From assembly GCA_029260795.1 (NCBI GenBank), contig JAJDCO010000130.1, forward strand, positions 1-64,000: 64,000 nucleotides of DNA. Reading direction: 5' to 3'. Each line of letters begins with the position of its first letter. The stretch's first letter is position 1. The DNA is from Planctomycetota bacterium. GTDB taxonomy: Bacteria > Planctomycetota > OFTM77. The translations under genes were made by a program, and so were the position numbers. The notes beneath the pieces were generated by a model that made no database searches, was not told where the DNA came from, and saw only the letters and a list, made by a program, of their open reading frames with translations. Positions 1 to 9,535 of this stretch are shown here, one piece after another.

Positions 1-164
1 CTCTCTTCGCGAGTCTCGGGCTCTTCTCCTTGGAAGTGGCCCGGGATCAAAGACACCAGTCCACACTGTGGTAAGACCACCAACCGGAGAGCCGGATGCG
101 GGAGATCCGCACGTCCGGTTCGGAGGGAGGGGAGCCCGGGACAACCTGGCTTCCCTACCCCTAT
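1..164 (+). mobile_element. Group II intron, 3' end (domains V and VI), left end outside window
   Basis: Positions 89-121 match group II intron domain V: it opens GAGCCGGATGCG, has a short purine loop, and closes with the complementary arm GTCCGGTTC. A domain VI hairpin follows at about 123-160, with a lone A at 157, eight nucleotides before the predicted 3' splice end CCCCTAT at 164, where the branch-point adenosine is expected. Seen directly: the two helices and the terminal motif. Known of the family: this pairing is diagnostic of bacterial group II retroelements. The reverse transcriptase/maturase gene would lie upstream of the window; no coding part is recognisable in 1-88. Confidence 0.85.
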
Positions 165-416
165 CAGCAATCAGGCTCTGGAAGCTTCGCGAACCCCCGC
201 GGTCCAGAATAAGGTGCTTCCAGACCGTCCTCACCGCCTCTTCCGGGCTGGCGCGACGCAGGCTGCAGGTTTGAACAAATGAACGTCACCGTCCCCTGGG
301 CTTCGCCGGGGCCTTCAGAAGGCCCGCCTCAGGCCTCGACTCCCGACGGACGGCGCCTCACGAGTACCGGCACGTGAATCGACTCTCAGCGTCTCCAATC
401 GATCCGAAGACGCCGC
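165..416. other. Intergenic, 3' exon side of the intron; no gene seen
   Basis: No convincing reading frame lies between the intron end and the stop codon of the TPR lipoprotein gene. A short perfect hairpin with 7-bp arms (GGGCCTT / AAGGCCC, 3-nt loop) sits at 309-325. It could stop minus-strand transcripts leaving the TonB operon, but no U-tract follows it in that direction. Confidence 0.5.
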
Positions 417-1961
417 TCAGCGATTCGCCGCGGCACGCTCGACCTGCTCGATGAACTTCAGGAGCTCCGGGCGAGGGTCGATCTTGTAGGCGTCGCGCAG
501 GTACGGCAGGGCTTCGGCATACTTGTCCTGGCTGACCAGGAGCTGACCGATGCTCTTCTTGGCATCCCCTTCGAAGTCGGGGACGCTGGCGGCCCGCTCG
601 AAGTACAGGATCGCTTGCTCCGGTTTCTCCGCGAGCCGGGCGATCAGGCCGAGCTGGATCAGAGCGGTGCCATCCCGCGGATCCAGGTCCACGATCTCCA
701 CCAAGGTCAGTCGCTGCGTCTCGACGTCGTCTTGCAATCCCGCCACCCGTGCTCGCAGGCGCAGTAGCTCCTTGCGGTCCTCGGGCGAAGCGGCCGCGAG
801 AGGATCAGCGCCTTGGAGGCGGGGATCGTCGGGACCGTCGGCGAGCGAGGCCTCGATGCCGTCGATCAGCTCGGCGGCCTCCACGAGCGCGCCCTTGCCC
901 AAGAGAAAGCCGGCGCCCTCGATTGCGGTCCCGGGCCCGGCGGCCGGGTCTTTCTTCATGGCCCGGAGGAAGTACTTCACGGACTGATCGTAGATCTCGT
1001 TGTTCGCGTAGAGGATGGCCAGGTTGTTGAGGCACTTCGCATTGGCTCCGCCGAGACGCGCGGCCATCTCGAAGTTCTCGGCCGCCCGCATCGGCTGACC
1101 GATGAGAGCGTAGGCCTCTCCCTGCGCCACCCAAAGCTCGGGGCTCTCCCGCTGCTCGGCGATCAACGTCTCGGTCATCGCGATGGCGGCTTCGTATCGT
1201 TGCTGCTGAAAGAGACTCTCGGCCAGACCGACCATCCACTGGACCCGATCGGGCTGCATGAGGTTGGCGCGTCGGAAGGCCGTCTCGGCGGGGACGTATC
1301 GGCCCAGCTTGAAGTACGCGTTCGCCAGCGCTCCATAGGTGAAGCCGTCTCCGCCTCCCAGCTCGATGACCCGACTCAGAGACGTGACCGCCTCCGTCCA
1401 ACGCTGATCGTTGGCTTGGATCTGCCCGAGCAGGCGCCAAGCGCGTCGAAAGCGAGGGAACTTCTCGACGGCGGCCTGGCACGCCTGGCGGGCCTCGTCC
1501 AGCTTCTCCTGCTGGATGTACACGTTGGCGAGCGTGCAATCGAAAGTCGCGTTGCCCGAATCCTCGATGAGCTCAAGCAGGAGGTCCACGGCTTCCGGCA
1601 GCTTTCCGTTCCCGATCAGATCGATCGCCTCGAAGAGATCCTGGCGCTCACTCTTGGAAAGCGGTGGCTCGACATCGGTCTCGGACAAGTAGCTCTCGGC
1701 GAGCCGCCGCCGAAAGTCGGGATCATTCCAGATCGAGTGCGCGGCCGAAGCGGGTCGCGGCGACGACCGGAGACTCGACGACGGAGTCGAGGCCGTCTCG
1801 TTCGACGCTTCGGTGGGCGTGGGCGCCAAAGCAAAGATCGGGCTTTCGTCTCCGGCAGGCGGCTCCGCGCCTTCCGTGCTCTCGTTCTTCGGTAAGGACG
1901 TGCACGCTCCGAGCAGGAGCGTCATGATCAGGAGGGCAGCCGTTGAGAGTTTCATGGTCAT
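417..1961 (-). CDS. TPR-repeat lipoprotein of a TonB2-type cluster
   Basis: A 514-residue exported lipoprotein. The start at 1961 is chosen because its ATG overlaps the TGA of tonB (ATGA). It gives a short signal peptide ending in the lipobox LGAC, with Cys20 as the acylation site; an internal ATG at 1955 is also possible. After an acidic, Ser/Thr/Pro-rich linker of about 70 residues, degenerate tetratricopeptide repeats fill the rest (for example around the EAIAMTETLI helix). Vibrio tonB2 clusters carry a TPR gene in this same last position, so an accessory scaffold for the TonB/ExbB/ExbD complex is the likely role. Its biochemical function is not defined by the sequence. Confidence 0.9.
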   Translation of the reverse strand: MTMKLSTAALLIMTLLLGACTSLPKNESTEGAEPPAGDESPIFALAPTPTEASNETASTPSSSLRSSPRPASAAHSIWNDPDFRRRLAESYLSETDVEPPLSKSERQDLFEAIDLIGNGKLPEAVDLLLELIEDSGNATFDCTLANVYIQQEKLDEARQACQAAVEKFPRFRRAWRLLGQIQANDQRWTEAVTSLSRVIELGGGDGFTYGALANAYFKLGRYVPAETAFRRANLMQPDRVQWMVGLAESLFQQQRYEAAIAMTETLIAEQRESPELWVAQGEAYALIGQPMRAAENFEMAARLGGANAKCLNNLAILYANNEIYDQSVKYFLRAMKKDPAAGPGTAIEGAGFLLGKGALVEAAELIDGIEASLADGPDDPRLQGADPLAAASPEDRKELLRLRARVAGLQDDVETQRLTLVEIVDLDPRDGTALIQLGLIARLAEKPEQAILYFERAASVPDFEGDAKKSIGQLLVSQDKYAEALPYLRDAYKIDPRPELLKFIEQVERAAANR

Positions 1962-2626
1962 CGCATTTCGTTGAACGTGAACCGTTGGCGAATCTTGAAT
2001 CGCACGACCTTGCCGTTGCGTCGGCCGGGCTCGTAGCGCCATCGTTTGATCACCTCCAGGACCGGCTTCTCGAAGATCGGGTCGCTCGACTTGAAGACCC
2101 TGGCATCCTGCACTCGGCCTTGCTCGTCGACCTCGCCCGAGAGGACCACCCAGCCCGGAGTGTGCCGACGGATCTTGGCGCTGAGCACCGGCTGGGGCTG
2201 CTGAAGCCCGCGCGGCTCCTGGTCGAGGTCTCCCAGGGAGAAGGCACCCGCGTCACCACCCGGCCCGCCTTGCGGCCGGAGGCTTTCGAGGTCGAAGCCG
2301 GGACCGCCGCCCAGCCAGCCTCCGAGACTCGGGTTGATGACGATCGAGAGTTGGTCCAAGTCGAGGGGGTCGGCCTCCTCCAGCTCGAGGGGCTCTTCTT
2401 CCGGCTCCTCTTCTTCCGGCTCCGGCTCGGGAGGCATCTCCTCGGGAGGCGGAATGAATCCGGGGTCGACCGAGCGCAGCACGGTGTCGGGCCCCGGTGC
2501 GGGGCTGATCGCTTGGATCAGCGGTAGGACCAAGAAGAAGGCCGCCGTGAAAGTCATCGATCCGACGAGGACCCCCAGATCGTGGAGGACCCTGCGTCCG
2601 AGAGATCGCTTCTTGCGTGGGCTCAT
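1958..2626 (-). CDS. tonB: TonB energy-transducing protein
   Basis: 222 residues. A cytoplasmic basic N-terminus (KKRSLGRR) precedes one transmembrane segment at about 20-40. Then comes a Pro/Glu-rich periplasmic spacer (PPEPEPEEEEPEEEP) and a C-terminal TonB domain from about 145, with the typical GWVVLSGEVDEQGRV and IKRWRYEPGRRNGK motifs. It would couple the inner-membrane proton-motive force to the outer-membrane receptor encoded upstream in the same cluster. The gene starts 10 nt after exbD and overlaps the TPR gene by 4 nt. The spacer is short and acidic, as in TonB2-type proteins, rather than the Lys-Pro-rich spacer of E. coli TonB. Confidence 0.93.
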   Translation of the reverse strand: MSPRKKRSLGRRVLHDLGVLVGSMTFTAAFFLVLPLIQAISPAPGPDTVLRSVDPGFIPPPEEMPPEPEPEEEEPEEEPLELEEADPLDLDQLSIVINPSLGGWLGGGPGFDLESLRPQGGPGGDAGAFSLGDLDQEPRGLQQPQPVLSAKIRRHTPGWVVLSGEVDEQGRVQDARVFKSSDPIFEKPVLEVIKRWRYEPGRRNGKVVRFKIRQRFTFNEMR

Positions 2627-2636
2627 CGGACCCCTC

Positions 2637-3047
2637 TCAACTGCTCTTCTTGCTGGCGATGCTGATCTTCTCGGCGCCCGCCAGCTTGGCTTCGTCGATC
2701 ACTCGCACCATGAGCCCGGCCGGCGCATGGGTGTCCGCCTGGACGATGACGGGCAGCATCTCTTTCTGGATCAGTCGCCGGACGGTCGGCTGCACGTTGC
2801 TGATTCCGATGTCGCGACCTCCGTAGAAGACCCGCCCTTCCGCGGTCACCGCGATCAGAATGCTGGTCTTCTCGAGCTGGCTGGCGGAGGCCGCGTTCGG
2901 CTTGTCGACCTCCACGCCGGTCTCTTCCACGAACACGGTCGTCACGATGAAGAAGATCAGCAAGATGAAGACGCAGTCGATGAGCGGCGAGATGTCGATC
3001 GACGACTCGGTCCCTTCGTCGGACATCGTTTCCCGAAAACGTCCCAT
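2637..3047 (-). CDS. exbD: ExbD/TolR biopolymer transport protein
   Basis: 136 residues, the usual ExbD length. A short cytoplasmic N-terminus leads into a single transmembrane helix at about 20-42 that contains the conserved proton-pathway aspartate (Asp24, in SPLIDCVFILLIFF). A periplasmic domain follows, with the GLMVRVIDEAKLAGAEKISI stretch typical of ExbD/TolR. It works with ExbB and TonB as the proton-driven motor. It lies 92 nt downstream of exbB and 10 nt upstream of tonB. Confidence 0.93.
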   Translation of the reverse strand: MGRFRETMSDEGTESSIDISPLIDCVFILLIFFIVTTVFVEETGVEVDKPNAASASQLEKTSILIAVTAEGRVFYGGRDIGISNVQPTVRRLIQKEMLPVIVQADTHAPAGLMVRVIDEAKLAGAEKISIASKKSS

Positions 3048-3139
3048 GTCATGATCCTTTCTGCCCGGTCGATCGAGCGCCCGGGAGGTATTCGGTTTTC
3101 ACACGAGAAGCCGTCATCGACGGATTGCCTTCTTCGACT

Positions 3140-3841
3140 TCACGAAACGGCCTGCCGCAGCCGCTGAGCGATCTGCTGACGAGCCCGCTCCCGAAGCTCG
3201 GTCCGCTCGCGAGCACTCTCCTGCCGATAGAGGGTCTGAATGACGACGTTCTCGAGATGCGCCAGGAAGGCTTGGGTGTGGTCGACCTTGCGCGAGAGCT
3301 GGTACTGGAAGAAGAGCCCGGGCAAGGCGATGACCAGTCCGGTCTCGGTCGTGATCAGCGCCTCCGAGATTCCAGCCGCGACCATTCCGAGCGTCTGATC
3401 GCCCCCGGATCCGGTGCCCAACGCACCGAAGGTCGTCAGCATGCCGGTCACCGTTCCGAGCAGCCCGACCAGTGGGGCGGCGCTCACGAAGATCTTCATC
3501 ACCCGCAGATCGCGCTCGAAGGCGCTGGTCTCGGCTGATCGGACCTGCTGGAAGTACTTCACGGTCTCGGCCAGGGACTCGCGTCCCGTCGCCAAGCCGA
3601 TGATGCCGCCAATGGGTCCACGCCGTTCCTTCGGGTGATCGATCCAGCGCCGCCACACTCGCTCCGGCACGGCCAGGAATCCTCTGGCCCGAATGCTCAA
3701 CCAGACGTGCATGCCCAAGCCGAACAGACTCAGCGCGATGAGCGCGATCGCGACCATCGCCCACCCACCCGCGATCCAGATCTCGAGCGCGTCTCCCCAG
3801 AACGACGCGACCTTGTCCGCGAGGCCGTCAAGACTCGTCAT
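3140..3841 (-). CDS. exbB: ExbB/TolQ/MotA-family proton channel protein (ExbB2-like)
   Basis: 233 residues. There is one transmembrane helix near residues 25-45 and two more in the conserved MotA_ExbB region, which includes APLVGLLGTVTGMLTTF and the GISEALITTETGLVIALP signature. It forms the pentameric proton channel with ExbD. It sits between the longer TtpC-like paralogue (40 nt upstream) and exbD. Having two ExbB-family proteins side by side is the hallmark of TonB2/TtpC systems, and this shorter one corresponds to ExbB2. Confidence 0.92.
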   Translation of the reverse strand: MTSLDGLADKVASFWGDALEIWIAGGWAMVAIALIALSLFGLGMHVWLSIRARGFLAVPERVWRRWIDHPKERRGPIGGIIGLATGRESLAETVKYFQQVRSAETSAFERDLRVMKIFVSAAPLVGLLGTVTGMLTTFGALGTGSGGDQTLGMVAAGISEALITTETGLVIALPGLFFQYQLSRKVDHTQAFLAHLENVVIQTLYRQESARERTELRERARQQIAQRLRQAVS

Positions 3842-3881
3842 GGCTTCTCATCTCGTTGATTGCTCCCATTCGGTGGCTGCG

Positions 3882-5486
3882 TCATCCCGGCTGAGGAGCC
3901 TTCTCGCGCACGAGGTCGTTCGCATGGTTCCCGTCCACCAAGGGGCCGAGGAGCTGGCTGAGAATGTCGTTCACCTGCTCGCGGACCAGCTCGGGATCGG
4001 GCGCGACGGCACTCATGTGAAGGGCCTCTCCCGTCGAGTGCGTCGCCGCGACTCGCTGACTCGGACGGAAGGGGGTCTTCGCGAGTTGATTGACGAAAGC
4101 GACCGCCGTGGTCTCCATGCTGCCCACGATCGCGCGCGCCTTGCGCGAGAGGTAGGCGTGAATCAACAGCGACGGAATGGCGACGATCAGGCCGAACTTG
4201 GTCGTGATCAGCGCTTCCGAGATGCCGCCCGACAGCATCTTCACGTCACCCGAGCCATACTGCTTGATGAGGTCGAAGGTGCTGATGATTCCGGTCACGG
4301 TCCCGAGCAGCCCTAGCAGCGGTGCCGAAGCCGCGCAGATCGCGATGAAGGGGAGGTAACCCTGCAAGCGGTTCTTGGTCGTCAACACGCGCTCGTACAG
4401 GACCTCTTCGATGAGCTCCCGCGGCTCCTCGACGTGATCGACACCGGCGCGCAGCATTGTGCCGACCGGGCCGCGAATGGCCTGGACCCGACGCGTGGCA
4501 TCGTCGGCGTCGCGCTCGCTCAGGGCTTTCAACAGACCCTTGATCTTCTTCGGTGAGGGTCGCCGCAGCCGCACCATGCTCAGCCATTTCAGGAGCGCCA
4601 CCAGGAGGGCCGTGGCGGCCAAGACGAAGATCGGCACCATCACGGCACCGCCGTCCTGGATCTCCTCCCAAAGCGTCGTTTCGCTGGCGGCTAGCTCGTG
4701 CGCCATACCGAGCGTCGGGTCGAGCAGGAAGGTTCCGTCTCCGGACTCGAGCAACGCCTCGGTCGCCTGACGATCCACGGGCTCCCGGAAGGTGATCGCA
4801 GCCGGTCCGAGCAAGTTGGGAAGCTCCTCGGCCGTGCCCACGTCGCGGCCATCGCGCGAGCGGAACAGCGCCGCTGGGCCGACGAGAGCGAAGATCCCCT
4901 CCTTCACTCGCCCGGCCGGATCGACGGCCGCACCCGAGAAGATCTCGCCCCCGACCAAGGCGTCGAGACGGTCGAGCGAGGCTCGCAGGAGATCGAGCTG
5001 AAGCTCGTAGACCTCGCGAGGCGCCAGGTTCTCGTTCTGGCCGGCGAGGCGAGTCGCTTCGATCCCGGCCTCGTAGCGAGGTTGCTCGACGATGTGCAGG
5101 CGCGCTCGGAAATCGCTGATGTAGTCACTCAGGAGCCGCGCGAGATAGTCGTTCGTCTTCTCCCGCGATTCGATGGTGCCGCCGAGCTGGCTCAAGTCCA
5201 GGGTACGGGTCTCGATCTCGCGATTGACCTGATCCAGCTCCGCCTTGACGGCATTCAGCTCGGCCTCGAGCGAGCTGAGCTCTTCCGATAGCGGCAAGGT
5301 CTCTTCCGCAACGCGCGCTCGGAGCTCGACCAGCTCTCGGGTGCTCTCTTCGAGCTGCTGCCGAACGTCGCTGGCGGCCCGGGAAAAGGTTTCGCCATCC
5401 CCACTCTGGGCCTGCGTGGAGCCGGCCACGAGGAGCAGGAGGACGATCAGACGCTCAATCCTCATGGTCTTCTTCCTCTCGCTCAT
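3882..5486 (-). CDS. TtpC-like ExbB-family protein with periplasmic coiled-coil N-terminus
   Basis: 534 residues. The start at 5486 overlaps the stop of the DUF3450 gene (ATGA); an internal ATG at 5465 would leave just the signal peptide. A signal peptide (RLIVLLLLVAGSTQAQ) is followed by a strongly charged coiled coil at about 35-135. A globular region comes next, then a transmembrane helix near 282-305 and the MotA/TolQ/ExbB channel domain at about 375-480 (PLLGLLGTVTGIISTF, GISEALITTKFGLIVAIP). This order matches TtpC of the Vibrio TonB2 system, which is needed along with ExbB2/ExbD2/TonB2. In this cluster it probably spans the periplasm and contacts the DUF3450 and TPR partners. Confidence 0.9.
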   Translation of the reverse strand: MSERKKTMRIERLIVLLLLVAGSTQAQSGDGETFSRAASDVRQQLEESTRELVELRARVAEETLPLSEELSSLEAELNAVKAELDQVNREIETRTLDLSQLGGTIESREKTNDYLARLLSDYISDFRARLHIVEQPRYEAGIEATRLAGQNENLAPREVYELQLDLLRASLDRLDALVGGEIFSGAAVDPAGRVKEGIFALVGPAALFRSRDGRDVGTAEELPNLLGPAAITFREPVDRQATEALLESGDGTFLLDPTLGMAHELAASETTLWEEIQDGGAVMVPIFVLAATALLVALLKWLSMVRLRRPSPKKIKGLLKALSERDADDATRRVQAIRGPVGTMLRAGVDHVEEPRELIEEVLYERVLTTKNRLQGYLPFIAICAASAPLLGLLGTVTGIISTFDLIKQYGSGDVKMLSGGISEALITTKFGLIVAIPSLLIHAYLSRKARAIVGSMETTAVAFVNQLAKTPFRPSQRVAATHSTGEALHMSAVAPDPELVREQVNDILSQLLGPLVDGNHANDLVREKAPQPG

Positions 5487-6307
5487 CGGATTCGAATCGG
5501 CAGACGCACGAAGTCGGCCCCTTCGAGATCCTTGTAGATGGCGATCGCGCGCGCGATCTCAGCCGCCGAGTCGTTGGCGGGCGTCCACACCCAGCCTTCG
5601 GTCGAGACGGTGCCGAACCCGGCCACATCCGCGAGATCGGTGACGTAGTAGCTTTGCCCCAGACCCACGTAGAGAGCGTTGACTTCGACCTGCGATCCAT
5701 CCGACAACGTCCGACGCTCCCGGCGGGTGAAGATCTCGCGGTTGAAGCGGTTGAGCTCCTTGAGGATGGCAGCGATGTAGGCGTATCGATTGGAGAGCGA
5801 GACCTTCGTGTCGCCCGGGTTCTCCGGGATGCCCTGACTGAAGGGCTCGACGTTCTCGCGGACGGGCTCGGGCAGGCGAGCGAGCAAGGTGCGCACTCGG
5901 TTCTCGAGCTCGGGAATCCGCTGTTCGAGGAACCCGATGGACTCGCCGAGCGCTCGACCTCGCAGCTCGAGGTCCTTCTGCGTCTCGCCCAGCTTCTCGA
6001 GGTCCAGGCGCGCCTGGGCGACGTCCGCTTTTCGGGCTTCGATGAGGCGCTTCATCAACGCGATGCGGTCTCGGATCGTCTCACGATCGAGCGCGGCGTC
6101 CCGCTTCTCCTTGGAGATCAAGCGGCGGTTCTCGATCCACTGCTCGAGGGCCGCGCGAGTGCCGTCGATGTCGTCATCCGCTCGAACGGCCGAAGCGGCG
6201 CCCGAGGTGGCGAGGCATACCACCGCGATCATCAGGATCGCGCGGGTGGCGATCCGTCCGAGCCGACGGGTGTCCCGTCGATCTTTCTCCGTCTTGCTTG
6301 TCTTCAT
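5483..6307 (-). CDS. DUF3450 family periplasmic coiled-coil protein
   Basis: 274 residues from the ATG at 6307, which has an AGGCAGGA ribosome site. A TTG extension to 6349 is possible but less likely. An N-terminal hydrophobic export segment ends near AVRADDD. A long coiled coil follows at about 45-130, then a globular C-terminus with VGLGQSYYVTD and GWVWTP motifs. The arrangement matches DUF3450, found as the first gene of TonB2/TtpC operons. The exact role is unknown in the family; a periplasmic partner of the TtpC coiled coil is a reasonable inference. It lies 38 nt downstream of the receptor gene and is translationally coupled to the TtpC-like gene. Confidence 0.88.
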   Translation of the reverse strand: MKTSKTEKDRRDTRRLGRIATRAILMIAVVCLATSGAASAVRADDDIDGTRAALEQWIENRRLISKEKRDAALDRETIRDRIALMKRLIEARKADVAQARLDLEKLGETQKDLELRGRALGESIGFLEQRIPELENRVRTLLARLPEPVRENVEPFSQGIPENPGDTKVSLSNRYAYIAAILKELNRFNREIFTRRERRTLSDGSQVEVNALYVGLGQSYYVTDLADVAGFGTVSTEGWVWTPANDSAAEIARAIAIYKDLEGADFVRLPIRIR

Positions 6308-6345
6308 GGGTCCTGCCTTTTCAGCGCAGCGCGCATTCGAGTGCT

Positions 6346-9300
6346 TCAAAAGTTGATGGCGACCTGGAATGCGATCGAGTAGTCGATGCCTCGAGTGAAC
6401 GAGGTTTTCGTGACGCTCTGCCCGGTCAGAGTGCGGTACTCGGTCTGAATACGAGGGTTGGTGACGTTCTTCGCCTGAAAACGCACGCTCACGTACTGAC
6501 CGAGCTTCTGAGTCAGCGTCAGATTGAGCGAGTCGTACTGCTTGGCGTAGACATCGGGCACGAGATTGCCATCCGCCTGCCCGGCTCCGGCCACGAGCGT
6601 GTCTCCCGTGACCGAGTAGAAGGCGCCGAGCTGTGTGCCGGTGATGTCGAGGTCATACGTCGCGAAGAGGTTGTAGAGAAACGCGGGAGCGTTGGTCGCG
6701 TCGCGCTTGTCCCGCGGCGACGCGATACCCGGAAGCTGAAACTGCAGCCGCTCGGAGACCGGGAGACGGACCTCCGAGTCGATGAAGGTGGCGTTGCCCC
6801 CCACCGACAAGCCGACCAGCGGATCGAGCACCTCGCCGAGATCCTGGCGCGCCTCGATCTCCCAGCCTTCGAGGCGACCGCTGGGGAAGTTGAGGGGCGT
6901 CGTGAAATCGAAGGACACCACGCGTTGGACGTACTCGATCGGATCGTCGATCGACTTGTAGAAGTACGACACCGAGTAGAAGCTGCCGGGAGTGGGCCTG
7001 AAGTCGGCTCGGAGGTCGTAGTTCTTCAGTGCGGCCATCCGGAGCTCGGGGTTCCCGACGAAGATCGGTCCGCCGAGGAACTCCTGCTGCAGGATGGGCG
7101 TGAGCTCCTTGAACGTCTGCCGCGCGACGGTCTCGCTGTAGGCCCCGCGAAAGGTCAGCTCTGGGATGGGCGTGTAGACCAGCGCGGCTGAAGGGAGCGT
7201 GTCGTCCTGATCGAAGTCGACGTCCGCGACGCCGGGCTCCAGATCGCGGGCCGCGGTATCGCCGGGCGGCACCCAGGTGGCTTCGGCCTCGGGGATGTTG
7301 ACGATGCGAATGTCAGTCGACTCGACGCGCGCGCCGGCGATGAGCTTCAGCTCCGGAACGATCGGCAAGTCGATCATGCCGTACCAGGCCTCGAGCTTCT
7401 GATCGCCTCGATAGTCGACATCGACGAACGGCGGCCCGTCCGAGATCGGGTGATCGCCGAACGGGAACTCTCCGCTCCAGCGCTCGTCGAAGTTGCCTTC
7501 GAATCCGCTGTTGTCGTTGAAGTTGCTGAACGTGTTCTGATCGAAGCGGCGGCGCACGTCGTCGTCGAAGAGACCGAACTTGAAGTAGCCGGGCGTGTCG
7601 GTCCACTGGCGAAACGGAAGCTTCAAGTTGACGAAGTACTGGTCGCTGTTCTCCTCGATCCGCTTGAAGATTCGCTGCGAGTTTCCGAGCGTGAAGTTCA
7701 AGCCCGGCTTGAATGGGTCCCAGCGCGGCGGCGTGATCTCGTCCTCGGTGTAGGGTGGGACGCCCTCCCGGAAGGAGGGGGGGATCCACAAGGCACCGAA
7801 CTGACGCTTGTCGGGCTGGTCGAGCCGGGCCGAGCTGTCGGCGACGGTCCAGTCGAGCTCGGGCTCTCCGAACGTCCAGAAGTCGGCGATCTCGAGGTCG
7901 CCGGTCGGCGCGACATGCCGGCCGCGAAACATCAAGGTCTCGATCTGGCGCTCGGTGTACTGCAGCGTCTCGGTCGTCAGGTACGGCGCGGCATCGAGAT
8001 TGTCCTGCTCGTTTCCCGTGCCGCGCGGATCGAAAGGATCGTAGCCGGGAAAGAAGTGGGCCTTGCCTCGGGTGTCGACGGCGAGGGTCGCGGTGTCCTC
8101 GGTGGTGTGCGTCTGAAAGAAGGCGACGTCGAGCGATTGCCCGCCCCACTCCACACCGCCGGTCAGCAAGCCGCCCCATTGAACGGACTCGGTCGTCTGA
8201 GTGACGTCGAAGAGCGACGTCTTGAACTGACCGAACGCACCGGGCGGATCGGCGTCTGGCTGCGGCACGCCTTGGATGGTGCGCGGTGTGAGGCCCTCGC
8301 CGGGACCCGTGATCCAGTAAGAGTCGTCGACGCCATCGTCGTAGAACGCGCTGTCACGCTCGTAGAAGAAGTTCCCGAACCCGCCGAAGCGCAGCCCGTT
8401 CTCGAGCTCGACTCGCCCCCCCGAAGCCAACGACCACTTGTAGTCCGTGGGCGCCGTCTTGGTGGACACGCCTGCGGCCCCGGACCAGTTCTGGCCGATT
8501 CGATCCAACTGGGGGTCCCGCCCTCCCCGATCCTTGCCCCAGAAGCTGACCCCGCCGCCATCGTAGCTGAGGAAGTCACTCCGGCCCCGCACGTTGGAGT
8601 TGAAGCCGAGCTGACTCTGGAAGGTCACGAAGAACGGCTTCTCGGGGATGCCCCGGAGGACCACGTCGACGGCCCCGCCGGAGGCGTCGCCCTGCTGGTC
8701 GGGCGTGAAGGTCTTGCTGACCTGAATGCTCTCGATGACGGCGGCCGGAAACTGGTCGAGCTCGACCGAGCGAGTGTTCTCGTCCGCCGACGGCAAGCGC
8801 AGTCCGTTGAGCTGGGAGCTGACGTAACGGTCGGGCAATCCTCGGACCACCGCCTTGTTGTCCCGCACCGAGGCGCCCGCGATGAGAGGCAGTGCACTGC
8901 CGGCGTCGCTGGCACCGGCACGGCTCAACAGCTCGGAGCTGATCGAGTCCACCAAGGCCGGGCTCTCGAATCGCAGCTCGAGCAGAGACTCCTCCGTGCC
9001 CGCGCCGACCTGCAGCACGTCCTCGACAATGAACTCGTCCATCTCCGCGTAGTCACCGGCCAAGGAGACATCGACCTCCGTCAACCGCCCGGCGACCACC
9101 ACGACCGTCTTCACTTGACTGACATATCCCGGCTTCGAGAAGACGAGAGTGACCTCGCCCGGCGGCACCTGACGAATCACGTAGGTCCCTCGAGTCGTCG
9201 TCGGCACCTTCACGTTCAGCTTCGCGACGAACACTTGTGCGGCCGGCAAGGGAGCCTCGAAGTCGCGATCGGACACGACCCCGCGGATCGTTCCCGATTC

Positions 9301-9378
9301 TTGAGGAGCAGCGACAGCGAACGCGGTCATCGGCAACCAGGCGACACCTGCCAACCAGAGTGATCTCCACGAAACCAC
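6346..9378 (-). CDS. TonB-dependent outer-membrane receptor with N-terminal carboxypeptidase-regulatory-like domain
   Basis: About 1010 residues from a GTG at 9378. This start gives a normal signal peptide (SLWLAGVAWLPMTAFAVAAP) and has GGGGAAC upstream; earlier in-frame starts would run into the neighbouring gene. A CarboxypepD_reg-like beta-sandwich comes first (GTIRGVVSDRDFEAPLPAAQ...). A possible TonB-box region and the plug follow (AVVRGLPDRYVSSQLNGLRL, GDASGGAVDVVLRG). A long 22-strand-type barrel ends in the aromatic residue expected for outer-membrane insertion (FQVAINF). It is the import partner of the TonB2 system just downstream. The substrate is not apparent; there is no STN domain, so no transmembrane signalling role is indicated. 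Confidence 0.93.
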   Translation of the reverse strand: MVSWRSLWLAGVAWLPMTAFAVAAPQESGTIRGVVSDRDFEAPLPAAQVFVAKLNVKVPTTTRGTYVIRQVPPGEVTLVFSKPGYVSQVKTVVVVAGRLTEVDVSLAGDYAEMDEFIVEDVLQVGAGTEESLLELRFESPALVDSISSELLSRAGASDAGSALPLIAGASVRDNKAVVRGLPDRYVSSQLNGLRLPSADENTRSVELDQFPAAVIESIQVSKTFTPDQQGDASGGAVDVVLRGIPEKPFFVTFQSQLGFNSNVRGRSDFLSYDGGGVSFWGKDRGGRDPQLDRIGQNWSGAAGVSTKTAPTDYKWSLASGGRVELENGLRFGGFGNFFYERDSAFYDDGVDDSYWITGPGEGLTPRTIQGVPQPDADPPGAFGQFKTSLFDVTQTTESVQWGGLLTGGVEWGGQSLDVAFFQTHTTEDTATLAVDTRGKAHFFPGYDPFDPRGTGNEQDNLDAAPYLTTETLQYTERQIETLMFRGRHVAPTGDLEIADFWTFGEPELDWTVADSSARLDQPDKRQFGALWIPPSFREGVPPYTEDEITPPRWDPFKPGLNFTLGNSQRIFKRIEENSDQYFVNLKLPFRQWTDTPGYFKFGLFDDDVRRRFDQNTFSNFNDNSGFEGNFDERWSGEFPFGDHPISDGPPFVDVDYRGDQKLEAWYGMIDLPIVPELKLIAGARVESTDIRIVNIPEAEATWVPPGDTAARDLEPGVADVDFDQDDTLPSAALVYTPIPELTFRGAYSETVARQTFKELTPILQQEFLGGPIFVGNPELRMAALKNYDLRADFRPTPGSFYSVSYFYKSIDDPIEYVQRVVSFDFTTPLNFPSGRLEGWEIEARQDLGEVLDPLVGLSVGGNATFIDSEVRLPVSERLQFQLPGIASPRDKRDATNAPAFLYNLFATYDLDITGTQLGAFYSVTGDTLVAGAGQADGNLVPDVYAKQYDSLNLTLTQKLGQYVSVRFQAKNVTNPRIQTEYRTLTGQSVTKTSFTRGIDYSIAFQVAINF

Positions 9379-9535
9379 GATGGGTCGTTCCCCGTTCAGG
9401 CGAAGGAAGGCGAGCAATGAAAGCGATCCCCGATCGCGGAACCTTGCCGCAGGTCTGTAAGGGGCGCATGAAGGAAGAATGAATGTGCCGGCGTTGGGGG
9501 AGATCGCCCGCAGGGCGGGCCTTTCAGGGGCCTGG

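Noticed and set aside
68..274. 68-codon frame over the intron end
   Set aside because: It reads through domain V/VI RNA structure; this type of false peptide is common at group II introns.
7450..9363. 637-codon plus-strand open frame
   Set aside because: Antisense shadow of the TonB-dependent receptor.
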